From positions 17,948 to 81,947 of the forward strand of contig JBBRNI010000003.1 of NCBI GenBank assembly GCA_038230395.1: a stretch of 64,000 nucleotides of DNA. The letters run 5' to 3'. Positions 33,951 through 43,058 of this stretch are shown here, one piece after another. The DNA is from JBDSWU01 sp038230395. GTDB taxonomy: Bacteria; Patescibacteriota; Saccharimonadia; Saccharimonadales; UBA4665. The notes under the pieces are model-generated. The model did not search any database, was not told the origin of the DNA, and saw only the letters and a list, made by a program, of their open reading frames with translations. Numbering within the stretch: position 1 is the stretch's first letter; each line of letters starts with the position of its first letter. The position numbers and the translations under genes were made by a program.

Positions 33951-34916
33951 ATGCCCTTCCATATTACACAACCAGAACGCGTAGCGCTAAGTGTCATGCT
34001 TCGCCTCGGGTACAACCAACGGCAGATAGCCGACGAGATTGGCGTCCACCCAAGCACCATTTGCCGCGAGCTACAACGTGGTGCTCATGCGGCCACCGGC
34101 CACTACCATGCAACGGTGGCTCGGCGACGCGCAGCGACCGTGAGAGTAACGGCTAACCAGCATCTGCGTAAGCTGCTCGGTAATGTACCGCTTGAGGCGC
34201 TGGCAGCGGCCAAACTGGCCCTCCATTGGAGTCCGGAGCAAATAGCTGGACGGTTGAGAGCGCAGGGTGTAACCCTGCGGGTCTGTGCCCAAACCATCTA
34301 CGACTGGCTCTACCAATTCCGGCGAGATCTACTGGTGTATCTGAGAAGCCAAAAGCAGCATTACCGCCGGACACGATCCAACACGCTACGCAAGCAGCAG
34401 CGCGCAGCGCTACTTGCCAAGCGCCGCATTGACCAGCGACCAGCTGGTGTAGCAGGCCGGCGAACCTACGGCCACTGGGAAGGTGACACCATGGTGAGCC
34501 GACGTGACACCGCCCGGCTTGGTACACTAGTCGAACGCAAGAGCGGCTACCTGCGAGCGTTTACGCTCGCCAGCGGAGAGAGCAATGGCTTCGCCCGGGC
34601 GGCAGCTGCGGCACTGCACAGTATTCCTGGCAGTTACCGCCGGACCATGACGCTGGACAACGGTACAGAAATGCAAAGCTACGAACTCCTCGAGCGACTA
34701 GCGTCGCTCCGCGTCTTCTTTGCCTATCCTTACCACAGTTGGGAACGAGGTACCAACGAAAACACTAACGGCCTACTACGGCAGTACTTTCCAAAACAAA
34801 CGAGCTTGGCCGTTAGCCAGGAGCAGCTTGACCTAGCGGTCCAGCTGCTAAATACTAGGCCTAGGAAACGACTAGGCTACCGGACACCAGTAGAAGTCTT
34901 TGAGGCAAAGTGGTAG
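33951..34916 (+). CDS. IS30-family transposase
   Basis: A 321-residue DDE transposase. The N-terminal helix-turn-helix is RLGYNQRQIADEIGVHPSTICREL, near 18-41. The catalytic residues appear as GHWEGDTM (first Asp), TLDNGTEM (second Asp) and ERGTNENTNGLLRQYFPK (Glu), the exact IS30 family pattern. It looks intact. AAGGAG lies 7 nt before the ATG. Confidence 0.96.
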   Translation: MPFHITQPERVALSVMLRLGYNQRQIADEIGVHPSTICRELQRGAHAATGHYHATVARRRAATVRVTANQHLRKLLGNVPLEALAAAKLALHWSPEQIAGRLRAQGVTLRVCAQTIYDWLYQFRRDLLVYLRSQKQHYRRTRSNTLRKQQRAALLAKRRIDQRPAGVAGRRTYGHWEGDTMVSRRDTARLGTLVERKSGYLRAFTLASGESNGFARAAAAALHSIPGSYRRTMTLDNGTEMQSYELLERLASLRVFFAYPYHSWERGTNENTNGLLRQYFPKQTSLAVSQEQLDLAVQLLNTRPRKRLGYRTPVEVFEAKW

Positions 34917-35033
34917 TGTTGCGTTTGGAACTGGAATTCAGCTGTGTTGTGTTGACTTATACTCGTTTCTGTGGTATTGTAAATGGTGAAAACTAATCTA
35001 TGCGGGTTTTACCGTCGTAGCCGGGAGATTGTG

Positions 35034-35774
35034 ATGAGTTCAAAAGGAATTACTAAGATTATAGTTACTACTATGGTAGCTATGAGTGTACTGTTTAGCG
35101 CCAGCGTTTCGGCCGCAACAGTATCGTTTGCCACCGTCCGTGACTGTGACGCTAATGCCGTTATGTATTGTGGCGCCATGTCCATTCCCGAACTGACTCA
35201 AAAGTACAACTCAAACAAGAGCACGCAGGCTATTTACGGCTACTTCGGCATTAGCTCCAAAGCCATCAGCACCATAAATGAAGGTGTAGTTGCTGGCCAT
35301 GTCACCAAAAGCGGTGAAGTGCTAGTAGACAGCAAAGTTGTAGCAAAAAACGCCGTAACTGTTGGTCGTCAGAATATAGCCGGCAGCACAGCAGTCCCAG
35401 TAGGTGGAACAACCTTTTATACTCGTCCGCCAAGTGTTTCATTCCTCAGCAACAGTCTCGACGCATTCGTTGTTTTAAACAGCAATGGACAATTCCAATA
35501 CGCTGTCCTGGCTAGTTGTGGTAACGCAGTTCGCGCTACGAATGTTGTACCTACTCCAGTCCCTACCCCTACACCGGTGCCTACTCCAACTCCAACCCCC
35601 ACTCCAGTTCCAACACCGGTGCCTACTCCAACTCCAGCACCAGTCATTACTACGACACCAGTAGCTGTAAAATTACCAAATACTGGCCCAGGCTCAGTAG
35701 CAGTACTATTTACTAGTGCGACCCTTGTTGGTAGCCTAGCTCACCGTTTGTATTCCCGTCGCCGCGCAAATTGA
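35034..35774 (+). CDS. Secreted LPxTG-anchored protein with Pro-Thr repeat stalk
   Basis: A 246-residue surface protein. Residues ~5-29 form a signal peptide ending in VSA-A. A ~140-residue outside domain that I do not recognise (DCDANAVMYCGAMSIPELTQKY onward) contains three or four cysteines. A ~36-residue stalk of PTPVPTPTP-type repeats follows, then LPNTGP, a hydrophobic helix and RRR, which is a sortase sorting signal. The C-terminus is therefore cut and joined to the cell wall or another surface protein. The ATG at 35034 has GGGAG upstream; the earlier frame start at 34983 lacks support. Confidence 0.82.
   Translation: MSSKGITKIIVTTMVAMSVLFSASVSAATVSFATVRDCDANAVMYCGAMSIPELTQKYNSNKSTQAIYGYFGISSKAISTINEGVVAGHVTKSGEVLVDSKVVAKNAVTVGRQNIAGSTAVPVGGTTFYTRPPSVSFLSNSLDAFVVLNSNGQFQYAVLASCGNAVRATNVVPTPVPTPTPVPTPTPTPTPVPTPVPTPTPAPVITTTPVAVKLPNTGPGSVAVLFTSATLVGSLAHRLYSRRRAN
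35548..35655 (+). repeat. Pro/Thr-coding short tandem repeats
   Basis: Repeated units such as CCTACTCCAACTCC and CCAACACCGGTG encode PTP/VPTP. Slippage here would change stalk length while keeping the frame if units are multiples of 3. Confidence 0.8.
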
Positions 35775-35914
35775 TACGCAACGTACCATGATTTTCCCGA
35801 GGACGTTAGAGCCACCATGCTGGCATTCGAATCGGCCGTGAGACTACGCCTTCAGGATGAAACAACTACCGACTCGCCACAAAACTCATAATTTATTAAG
35901 CGTATACTAATCAG

Positions 35915-36712
35915 ATGATAGTTAGTGGTATATGGTTTTTGATAATAATTGGATTTTTGCTTACCAGCGTCGTCCAAGGCATGATGTTTATGTTTACGCA
36001 CCATGTTAATAATATCCTAATATACGCCGTTATAGGGCTAGTGCTCACAGGAGGCTTAGAGGGTATTTTGGTATTGCGTTTACGCTCGACAATCACTAGC
36101 TATTCCAGGTATTGGCATTCAAGCGCAAAGCATGACCCTACACATCTATTATATGTAGCGCTTGGTGACTCGGCAGCCCAAGGTATTGGGGCGTCGTCTA
36201 TAGATCATAGCTACGTCGAAATAGTGGCACGTCATATTGCTAAACAGACGGGCAGGGTAGTTGACGTAGTGAACCTGAGTAAGAGCGGTGGTAAGCTCCG
36301 CGATGTGCTGACTGATCAGCTGCCAGAATTATCTAAATTAAAGCCTGACTTTGTGACGATTGATATTGGCGCTAATGACGTAGTTGGCGGCACGTCTCGT
36401 GATGAGATGACGCATGGGTATGACCAGCTCATAAGTCAACTGCGTGTGTACCCGGTAGTTTTTGCCAACATACCAGATTTTATGTTAGGCACTCAACAAC
36501 AAACAACTCAAGACATGAATAAAGCCATCAAAGAGTTGTGCTTGCACTATGGTGTAAGGCAAGCGGATTTAAATGAAGCTACTATACGAAAGATGTGGGC
36601 TCTGAATCAGTTCGCAGCCGATGGATTTCACTCTAGTAATGCTGGACACAGTACTTGGGCTAGCGCTTTTATACCAAGTATCGATAAATTAATAGGGACA
36701 GATGCTGCTTGA
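35915..36712 (+). CDS. SGNH/GDSL-family hydrolase with N-terminal membrane helices
   Basis: A 265-residue protein with two N-terminal membrane helices (residues 1-55) and an SGNH esterase domain: ALGDSAAQGIGAS (catalytic Ser), GANDVVGG (Asn block) and DGFHSSNAGH (Asp-His). All four block residues are visible. It probably removes acyl groups from surface lipids or glycans. TATACT (35903-35908) ends 6 nt before the ATG. Confidence 0.87.
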   Translation: MIVSGIWFLIIIGFLLTSVVQGMMFMFTHHVNNILIYAVIGLVLTGGLEGILVLRLRSTITSYSRYWHSSAKHDPTHLLYVALGDSAAQGIGASSIDHSYVEIVARHIAKQTGRVVDVVNLSKSGGKLRDVLTDQLPELSKLKPDFVTIDIGANDVVGGTSRDEMTHGYDQLISQLRVYPVVFANIPDFMLGTQQQTTQDMNKAIKELCLHYGVRQADLNEATIRKMWALNQFAADGFHSSNAGHSTWASAFIPSIDKLIGTDAA

Positions 36713-36792
36713 TTGAGTCGCAAATGATACAATAGTATTGAATTACTCACGAATAAAAATTAACAGAAACAAAACAGAAATAATATTACACG

Positions 36793-37212
36793 ATGATAAA
36801 AAATCACTCCGACGACCCAAATGTGGTACTTGCTGCCGAGCATGCCTCTAGTATAATCCGCGAAACATTGTCACAACTACCAAAGGCCACGAGCTTTGAT
36901 TACGGTGGCCATGACTTAAAAATTGGTGAATACCAAGTATGCGCTACCTGCACGCAGCCGATCGCTGAGGCACAGCAAGCAAACACAGCTTTACTAGCTC
37001 AAGCTGACCAACTAGACGACCCTGTAATAGCCGAGCACCTACATTTAGCGGCTCAGCTATTTAAAATCGAAGCTGAAGCGGCAATTATTCGCGCTGAATT
37101 TCATAACGGACAAGGCACTGAGACTATTCTGAATACAATACTCGGCTTCTTATACGACCGCGGCGTACGAGATGAGTTTGAGCATAATCATAGTGCCAAG
37201 GGCAACTCATGA
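36793..37212 (+). CDS. Hypothetical protein with a CxxC motif
   Basis: A 139-residue protein, mostly helical, with CATC near 51-54 and many Ala/Gln/Glu residues. I do not recognise the family. It overlaps the GH15-like gene by 4 nt (ATGA) and is therefore co-translated with it. TAATAT (36781-36786) ends 6 nt before the ATG. Confidence 0.68.
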   Translation: MIKNHSDDPNVVLAAEHASSIIRETLSQLPKATSFDYGGHDLKIGEYQVCATCTQPIAEAQQANTALLAQADQLDDPVIAEHLHLAAQLFKIEAEAAIIRAEFHNGQGTETILNTILGFLYDRGVRDEFEHNHSAKGNS

Positions 37213-38249
37213 ACTTCGACGAACAAGTCGAGCGACATCTCGCCAACCTTCGTAAACTTATAACACCAACGGGCTTATTTTTGGCCTCTAGCAAGAATGT
37301 CGAAACAGGCTACGATAAGGCCTGGTTGCGTGACAATGTCTACGAAGCTTTAGCTTTTGAATACGCCGGTGAGTGGGATGTGGTCGCCAAAGATTATCAC
37401 ACACTTCTAGACATATTCGATAAGCATATCGACAAAATAAACTGGGCAACAACAAATAAACCATTCGAAAGTTGGCAGTTTATACATGCCCGTTATAATC
37501 CTGAAACACTCGAAGAATTCTGGGAATCGTGGGGTAATAAACAGCACGATGCTATTGGGGCGGTACTCTTTAAATTAGCTGATTTCGAAGCACAAGGTCG
37601 CAGCGTTCTGCGTAACGAGAAGGACCGACAAACAGTCCAGACACTGATCTATTACATCTGTAATGTTGAATACTGGCATGACGCAGATAGCGGCATGTGG
37701 GAAGAAAATGAAGAAGTCCATGCCAGCTCAATAGGCGCAGTGCTGGCTGGTCTCAAAAAGTGGCAAGAGGTCGGCGGTATGGACGTCGACCAAGACGCTG
37801 TCGACCGTGGGCAAGCCGCCCTAGATCAGCTATTACCCCGTGAATCAGAATCCAAGTTTACCGACTTAGCACTGCTATCATTAATCTACCCTTATAACGT
37901 TGTGAGTGATGATATGGCGGAGCAAATAGTAGAGAACCTCGTTTATCATCTTGCCAAGGATAAGGGTGTAATGCGTTACAAGTTTGACGCTTATTATAAT
38001 AAAAATACGGATGGCTACTCCGAAGAAGCGGAGTGGTGCTTTGGACTATCATGGCTAGCGATTGCCTATAAGCATTTGGGTGATGATGACAAAGCCCGTG
38101 AGTATCTAGATAAAGCTACGGCGACTATCACTCAGGATGGTAAAATTCCGGAGCTATACATGTCGCACACCGATGAAGCCAACGAAAATACGCCGCTGGG
38201 TTGGTCCGAGAGTATGTACGTCGCAGCCTTGTTCGCGTTGCAGTCGTAA
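37209..38249 (+). CDS. GH15/glucoamylase-like (alpha/alpha)6-barrel protein
   Basis: A 346-residue protein resembling GH15 glucoamylase/trehalase catalytic domains: YDKAWLRDNVYEALAFEYAG near 35-54, SGMWEENEEVHASSIGAVLAGLKKW (candidate acid Glu) and DGYSEEAEWCFGLSWLAIAY. No signal peptide is present, so it acts inside the cell, perhaps on alpha-glucans or a disaccharide. The exact substrate is not clear. Confidence 0.72.
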   Translation: MNFDEQVERHLANLRKLITPTGLFLASSKNVETGYDKAWLRDNVYEALAFEYAGEWDVVAKDYHTLLDIFDKHIDKINWATTNKPFESWQFIHARYNPETLEEFWESWGNKQHDAIGAVLFKLADFEAQGRSVLRNEKDRQTVQTLIYYICNVEYWHDADSGMWEENEEVHASSIGAVLAGLKKWQEVGGMDVDQDAVDRGQAALDQLLPRESESKFTDLALLSLIYPYNVVSDDMAEQIVENLVYHLAKDKGVMRYKFDAYYNKNTDGYSEEAEWCFGLSWLAIAYKHLGDDDKAREYLDKATATITQDGKIPELYMSHTDEANENTPLGWSESMYVAALFALQS

Positions 38250-38293
38250 CAGCATCGCCCAGAATAATCTCCAGGCCACGCTATACTAGTACG

Positions 38294-39130
38294 GTGAAGC
38301 TTACTATTGATCAACTCTGGCACGGCACGTTCAAGCAACCGTACCGATTAGTAAAAACCCATGATCATGGCAGTGGACCTGGCGTGGTGCTGCTCCATGG
38401 TATTGGCAGATCAGGTCGGGTCTGGCAATCCGTTAGTAATATGTTAACAATGGGTCAGCCAGCCTGCAGAGTTGTAGCTTATGACTTGCTTGGGTTTGGC
38501 GAGTCACCAAAACCCGAGTGGCTTGACTATACTGTCGATGACCATGCCAGCGCCGTAATCAGCGAAGTTACGCGGCTTCGCGGTTCAATCCCAGTAATAT
38601 TAGTTGGTCATTCAATGGGATGCTTGGTGGCGGTTCGAGTCGCCAGTCTGCGACCAGACTTGGTCAAGCATCTGGTGCTATATGAAATGCCATTATACGA
38701 AGGACTGCCGGAAAAATGGCGCTATAAAGCCCGAGTAAACACTTACTTCCAATTTTATGACTGGTTAACTCGCCAGAATCCGACATTTGACGATCTTGAT
38801 AAGCGTTTTAGACAACGAATTATGACTCGAGTTGTCGGAAGCGAGCTGACTGCTGACACTTGGCAACCGTTTATAAAGAGCCTCAAGAATACTGTCATGG
38901 AACAGTCCGCGGCCAAAGATTTACCATTACTTACTATGCCGGCTGATATCATTTACGGTAGCCGTGATATGTTTGTTATAAAGGGAACTGTCCAAAAAAC
39001 CTTAGGTCTGGATTCCAAAATGGTCACCACGCATACCATTAGTGAACGCCACGTTTTATCCACAAATGCTAGTAAATTTATTGCTAATCGGGTTCAATCC
39101 GCATTAAGACAGCCTCGTATTGGTAGCTGA
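38294..39130 (+). CDS. Alpha/beta-hydrolase
   Basis: A 278-residue alpha/beta-hydrolase with the oxyanion loop VVLLHGIGRSGRVW, the nucleophile elbow LVGHSMGCLVA and a terminal His in SERHVLS; the acid is probably the Asp in YGSRDMFV. The substrate is unknown. The start is GTG 38294, because TATACT (38282-38287) ends exactly 6 nt before it and the protein then begins at the usual distance from the first strand; the longer frame from 38201 overlaps the previous gene. Confidence 0.83.
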   Translation: MKLTIDQLWHGTFKQPYRLVKTHDHGSGPGVVLLHGIGRSGRVWQSVSNMLTMGQPACRVVAYDLLGFGESPKPEWLDYTVDDHASAVISEVTRLRGSIPVILVGHSMGCLVAVRVASLRPDLVKHLVLYEMPLYEGLPEKWRYKARVNTYFQFYDWLTRQNPTFDDLDKRFRQRIMTRVVGSELTADTWQPFIKSLKNTVMEQSAAKDLPLLTMPADIIYGSRDMFVIKGTVQKTLGLDSKMVTTHTISERHVLSTNASKFIANRVQSALRQPRIGS

Positions 39131-39182
39131 ATTTTAGCTTTAAAGATTTAAATTAGTTCTCTGAACCGAGCTAAGCCCTAGA

Positions 39183-42100
39183 TTAATCTATGATGCCTTT
39201 TTTAACGTCTTCGACCCAGGCACGGGCGTTCTGAAAAATTCGCAGCCATGGGGAGTCTGGACCCCAGTCATCGGGTGACCAAGAAAGTTGACGAGTCATA
39301 AAAGCTCGCTCAGGATGAGGCATCATAATAGTGGCCCGGCCATCTGGAGTTGTTAGTGAGGTAATGCCTTGCGGCGAGCCATTAGGGTTTAAGGGATATT
39401 GCTCGGTAATGTCATGGCTATTATCACTGAACTGCATTGGTACCAAATTATCCTGCAGCGATTGCTCTCGTTGCTCGTCACTGTCAAAGACAGCTTGACC
39501 TTCACCATGGGCAACAGGAACTAGCAAATAGGAACCAGCCATGTCTTTGAAAAATAACGAAGGAGATTCGTTAATTTTGGTTAGTGATAATCGAGCCTCA
39601 AATTGTTCGGATTTATTTTTCAGGAAACGCGGCCAGTTTTCGGCGCCGGGTATTAATTCTTTGAGAGCTGATAGCATCTGACAGCCGTTACATACTCCAA
39701 GAGCAAAGCTGTCAGGCCTTTCAAAAAAGCTGGTGAACTGTGCACGTAATGATTTTTTGCTTAGTATGGTTTTAGCCCAGCCTTCACCAGCGCCAAGTAC
39801 ATCACCATACGAGAAGCCGCCGCAAGCTACCAGACCAACAAAATCATCGAGCTTAACACGGCCACTAAGTAGATCGTTGAGATGAACATCTACGGCAGTG
39901 AATTGGGCCTTATCGAAGGCCGCGGCCATCTCTACATGTCCATTAACACCTTGTTCTCTGAAAATCGCTAGCTTAGGCTTAGTGTCGTAGGCTTGGGCAA
40001 GTGGACGAGCCTTATAAATCGGAGCCAGCCCCTGATCAGCATCATCTTGCAGGCTTACATATTCCTGATCAGCGCAGTCTGAGTTATCACGTAAGCGCTG
40101 CACCTGGTGGCTAGTATCGCTCCACCAGGATTCTAACTGAGCACGCGAGTTTTGATACAGCAGTTTTTCACCGTCATATATACTAACGAGTTGCGTCATG
40201 GTAGGCGAGCCGATTTTATAAATTGTGGCGCCCATAGACTGTGTTAGCGAAGACATAACTACCTCAATATCTGTAGATTGTACTTGCACGACCGCTCCGA
40301 GTTCCTCGCTAAACAGTCGCTCCAGGTCAGTGCCGGGCATGGTCGACAGATCAATGTCCAGTCCGCAGCGACTGGCGAATGCCATTTCTGTAAGTGTCGC
40401 TAGGAGTCCACCATCCGATCGATCATGATAGGCAAGTAGTTTGCGTTGTTGCTTAAGTATGGTCAGACTCTCAAAGAAACTTTTGAGCAATAGGGGATCA
40501 ACATCAGGTGTAGTGTCCCCGATCTGATTATAAACTTGGGCTAAGGCTGAGCCTCCGAGTCGATTCCGGGCCTGTCCGAGGTCAATCAAAATCAGCGATG
40601 TATCTTGGCCCGTAACCAGCTGGGGTGTCAGCGTGTTGTCAACATCTGTAACAGGTGAAAAGGCAGTAATAATCAACGATATTGGTGACGTAATGGATTT
40701 GTTGATGTCGTCGTGCTTCCACACAGAACGCATGCTCAATGAATCCTTACCAACGGGGATGGTAATATCTAAGCTAGGGCAAAAATCTTCACCAACCGCC
40801 TTAACTGTATCGTAAAGCTTTTCATCTTCTGATGCATACCCGGCGGCGGCCATCCAATTTGCCGACAGCTTAATATCTGACAACCGCGCAATATCGGTAC
40901 TAATAATATTTGTTATAGCTTCGCCAATAGCCATGCGGGCTGAGGCTGGTGCATTGATAATAGCCAGCGGCGTACGTTCACCCATCGCCATCGCTTCGCC
41001 GTGCTTACTGTCAAACGCCACTGCCGTAACCGCCACGTCGCTGACCGGTACTTGCCAGGGTCCGACCATTTGATCTCGGACAACTAAGCCACCGACGCTC
41101 CTATCACCAATGGTAATCAAAAACTTTTTACTACCGACTGCCGGCAAGTGTAGGACTCTTTCGACTGCGTCTGCCACTGTAATTGTGTTCAGATTTAGGG
41201 CAGTGCGTTTGCTTTTTACACGACTAACGGTTCGAGTCATTTTAGGTGGTTTACCGAAGAGGGTAGCCATTGGTAAATTAACAACATCTTTACCTAATAA
41301 GCTATCTGTAACCACCAGTTGCTGTGAAATGTTGGTGGAACCGACGATTGAATATATGCAGCGCTCACGTTCACATATAGCCACAAACCGCTCAACATCG
41401 GCTTTGTCTAAACCAAGTACGTAGCGCTCCTGGGCTTCGTTACACCAAATTTCTAATGGTGATAAATTTGGCTCGGCGTTAGGGATTTTGCGAAGTTCAA
41501 AAACCGCACCCAAACCAGAATCATGTACAAGTTCCGGTAAAGCATTCGATAAACCGCCAGCGCCTACGTCATGAATAGTAACTATAGGGTTATCATCGCC
41601 CAGTGCCCAACAAGCGTCAATCACTTCTTGTACCCGCCGCTCAAGTTCGGCGTTTGCGCGCTGCACGGAGGCGAAATCTAAATCTTCAGCGCTACTGCCA
41701 GCTTGCATACTCGAGGCCGCACCACCACCAAGGCCAATTAGCATAGCCGGTCCACCCAGTACCACAATCTGCGCACCAGGTTTCATCGTACGCTTCAGTA
41801 CGTGTTGGTCACGAATATTACCTAGGCCGCCGGCAATCATGATTGGCTTATGATAGCCGTATCGTTGACCCGTAGTGTCAGTATCATCTTGCTCATAGCT
41901 GCGGAAGTAACCGGTCAAGTTTGGGCGCCCAAACTCGTTGGCGTAGGATGAAGCTCCAAGTGGAGCATCAATCATAATGTCTAGTGCCGACGTCACCCGA
42001 GAGGGCTTGCCATAGCTCGTTTCCCAGGGCTGCTCGGCACCGGGTATGTTGAGGTTTGAAACAGTGTAGCCGGCTAGCCCCATCTTGGGCTTTGCGCCAC

Positions 42101-43058
42101 GGCCGGTCGCTCCTTCGTCACGGATTTCACCACCAGCCCCAGTTGCGGCGCCTGGAAACGGCGCGATGGCCGTTGGATGATTATGTGTTTCTACCTTAAT
42201 AACAGAGTGGATAGGTTCGTGGTGATAGCCGTAAACTTTTGTAGTAGGATCAGCAAAAAATCTACCACCCTCTGCTCCAGCTATGACAGCGGCGTTATCA
42301 CTATAGGCCGACAAGACATTTTCGTGACCACTTTCATAAGTGTTACGTATCATTTTGAAAAGACTCTTGGGCTGAGCCTCACCATCGATTACCCAATCGG
42401 CATTAAAAATTTTGTGACGACAATGCTCACTGTTGACTTGGGCGAACATCATTAGCTCGGCGTCAGTTGGATTGCGCCCGAGGGCAGTGAAGGCATCAAA
42501 TAAGTAGTCAATCTCATCACTGGCCAGCGCTAACCCTAATCCTTTATTAGCGGTCTCTAGGGCTATCTTGCCTTCAGCTATGGTATCTACATAGACCAGT
42601 GGTTTGGGTGCGGCATCACTAAATAGCCGCTCGGCCTGGTCAACTGAGCTCAGCACCGACTCGACCATTCGATCATGTAACCATATGGATACATTGGATA
42701 TATCAACTGCTCCAGTTGATTGGACATAATAAGCAATACCACGCTCGATTCGATTAACAGCACTAAGGCCAGCATTGTGAGCAATATCAGTAGCTTTAGA
42801 AGACCATGGTGAGATAGTCCCCGGCCTCGGAGTCACCAAAATAAGCTCACCGGTAGTCGCGCCAGTAAACGGTGAATCATAGGTTAATAGTGATTTGAGT
42901 AATGTGTCATCAATATCACTCACAGTGTTAGCATCAACAAAATGCAGATACTGCGCATCTAACCCAGTAATTGCTGGCTCGGCGTCTTGCAACTGCTGTA
43001 ACAACTTCGCCCGTCGAAAATCAGATAAAGCGGCTACGCCGTCGTATACTCGCATCAT
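39183..43058 (-). CDS. purL: Phosphoribosylformylglycinamidine synthase, large single-chain type
   Basis: Step 4 of purine synthesis: FGAR + Gln + ATP to FGAM. At 1291 residues it is the long form that joins the PurS-like, PurL and PurQ parts. It follows E. coli PurL (~1295) from end to end, for example TPRPGTISPWSSKATDIAHN, NSEHCRHKIFNADW, KVETHNHPTAI and HRSDGG-type blocks. The C-terminal glutaminase has GVCNGCQML (catalytic Cys) and the His-Glu part PHPERAF. Most CPR and Gram-positive bacteria use separate purS/purQ/purL genes, so this copy is probably of proteobacterial origin. It overlaps purM by 4 nt. Confidence 0.97.
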   Translation of the reverse strand: MMRVYDGVAALSDFRRAKLLQQLQDAEPAITGLDAQYLHFVDANTVSDIDDTLLKSLLTYDSPFTGATTGELILVTPRPGTISPWSSKATDIAHNAGLSAVNRIERGIAYYVQSTGAVDISNVSIWLHDRMVESVLSSVDQAERLFSDAAPKPLVYVDTIAEGKIALETANKGLGLALASDEIDYLFDAFTALGRNPTDAELMMFAQVNSEHCRHKIFNADWVIDGEAQPKSLFKMIRNTYESGHENVLSAYSDNAAVIAGAEGGRFFADPTTKVYGYHHEPIHSVIKVETHNHPTAIAPFPGAATGAGGEIRDEGATGRGAKPKMGLAGYTVSNLNIPGAEQPWETSYGKPSRVTSALDIMIDAPLGASSYANEFGRPNLTGYFRSYEQDDTDTTGQRYGYHKPIMIAGGLGNIRDQHVLKRTMKPGAQIVVLGGPAMLIGLGGGAASSMQAGSSAEDLDFASVQRANAELERRVQEVIDACWALGDDNPIVTIHDVGAGGLSNALPELVHDSGLGAVFELRKIPNAEPNLSPLEIWCNEAQERYVLGLDKADVERFVAICERERCIYSIVGSTNISQQLVVTDSLLGKDVVNLPMATLFGKPPKMTRTVSRVKSKRTALNLNTITVADAVERVLHLPAVGSKKFLITIGDRSVGGLVVRDQMVGPWQVPVSDVAVTAVAFDSKHGEAMAMGERTPLAIINAPASARMAIGEAITNIISTDIARLSDIKLSANWMAAAGYASEDEKLYDTVKAVGEDFCPSLDITIPVGKDSLSMRSVWKHDDINKSITSPISLIITAFSPVTDVDNTLTPQLVTGQDTSLILIDLGQARNRLGGSALAQVYNQIGDTTPDVDPLLLKSFFESLTILKQQRKLLAYHDRSDGGLLATLTEMAFASRCGLDIDLSTMPGTDLERLFSEELGAVVQVQSTDIEVVMSSLTQSMGATIYKIGSPTMTQLVSIYDGEKLLYQNSRAQLESWWSDTSHQVQRLRDNSDCADQEYVSLQDDADQGLAPIYKARPLAQAYDTKPKLAIFREQGVNGHVEMAAAFDKAQFTAVDVHLNDLLSGRVKLDDFVGLVACGGFSYGDVLGAGEGWAKTILSKKSLRAQFTSFFERPDSFALGVCNGCQMLSALKELIPGAENWPRFLKNKSEQFEARLSLTKINESPSLFFKDMAGSYLLVPVAHGEGQAVFDSDEQREQSLQDNLVPMQFSDNSHDITEQYPLNPNGSPQGITSLTTPDGRATIMMPHPERAFMTRQLSWSPDDWGPDSPWLRIFQNARAWVEDVKKGIID

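Larger units (their letters stand above)
33801..34955 (+). mobile_element. IS30-family insertion sequence
   Basis: One complete transposase gene lies between imperfect inverted ends: about 33811-33842 on the left (AACACAGGTG ... AAACGCAA) and 34919-34948 on the right (TTGCGTTT ... CAGCTGTGTT). The inner 19 bases agree at 15 positions. No clear target duplication was seen, so exact ends are uncertain. Its G+C (69 of 120 bases at 34141-34260) is visibly higher than the surroundings, which suggests recent arrival. Confidence 0.8.

Noticed and set aside
33917..34156. 79-codon frame overlapping the transposase start
   Set aside because: It is a frame shadow of the IS30 transposase, without a ribosome site; IS30 elements do not need a second ORF.
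35548..35655. Short repeated units resembling a CRISPR or minisatellite array
   Set aside because: The units are in-frame Pro/Thr codons inside a surface-protein gene, with no spacers and no cas genes nearby.
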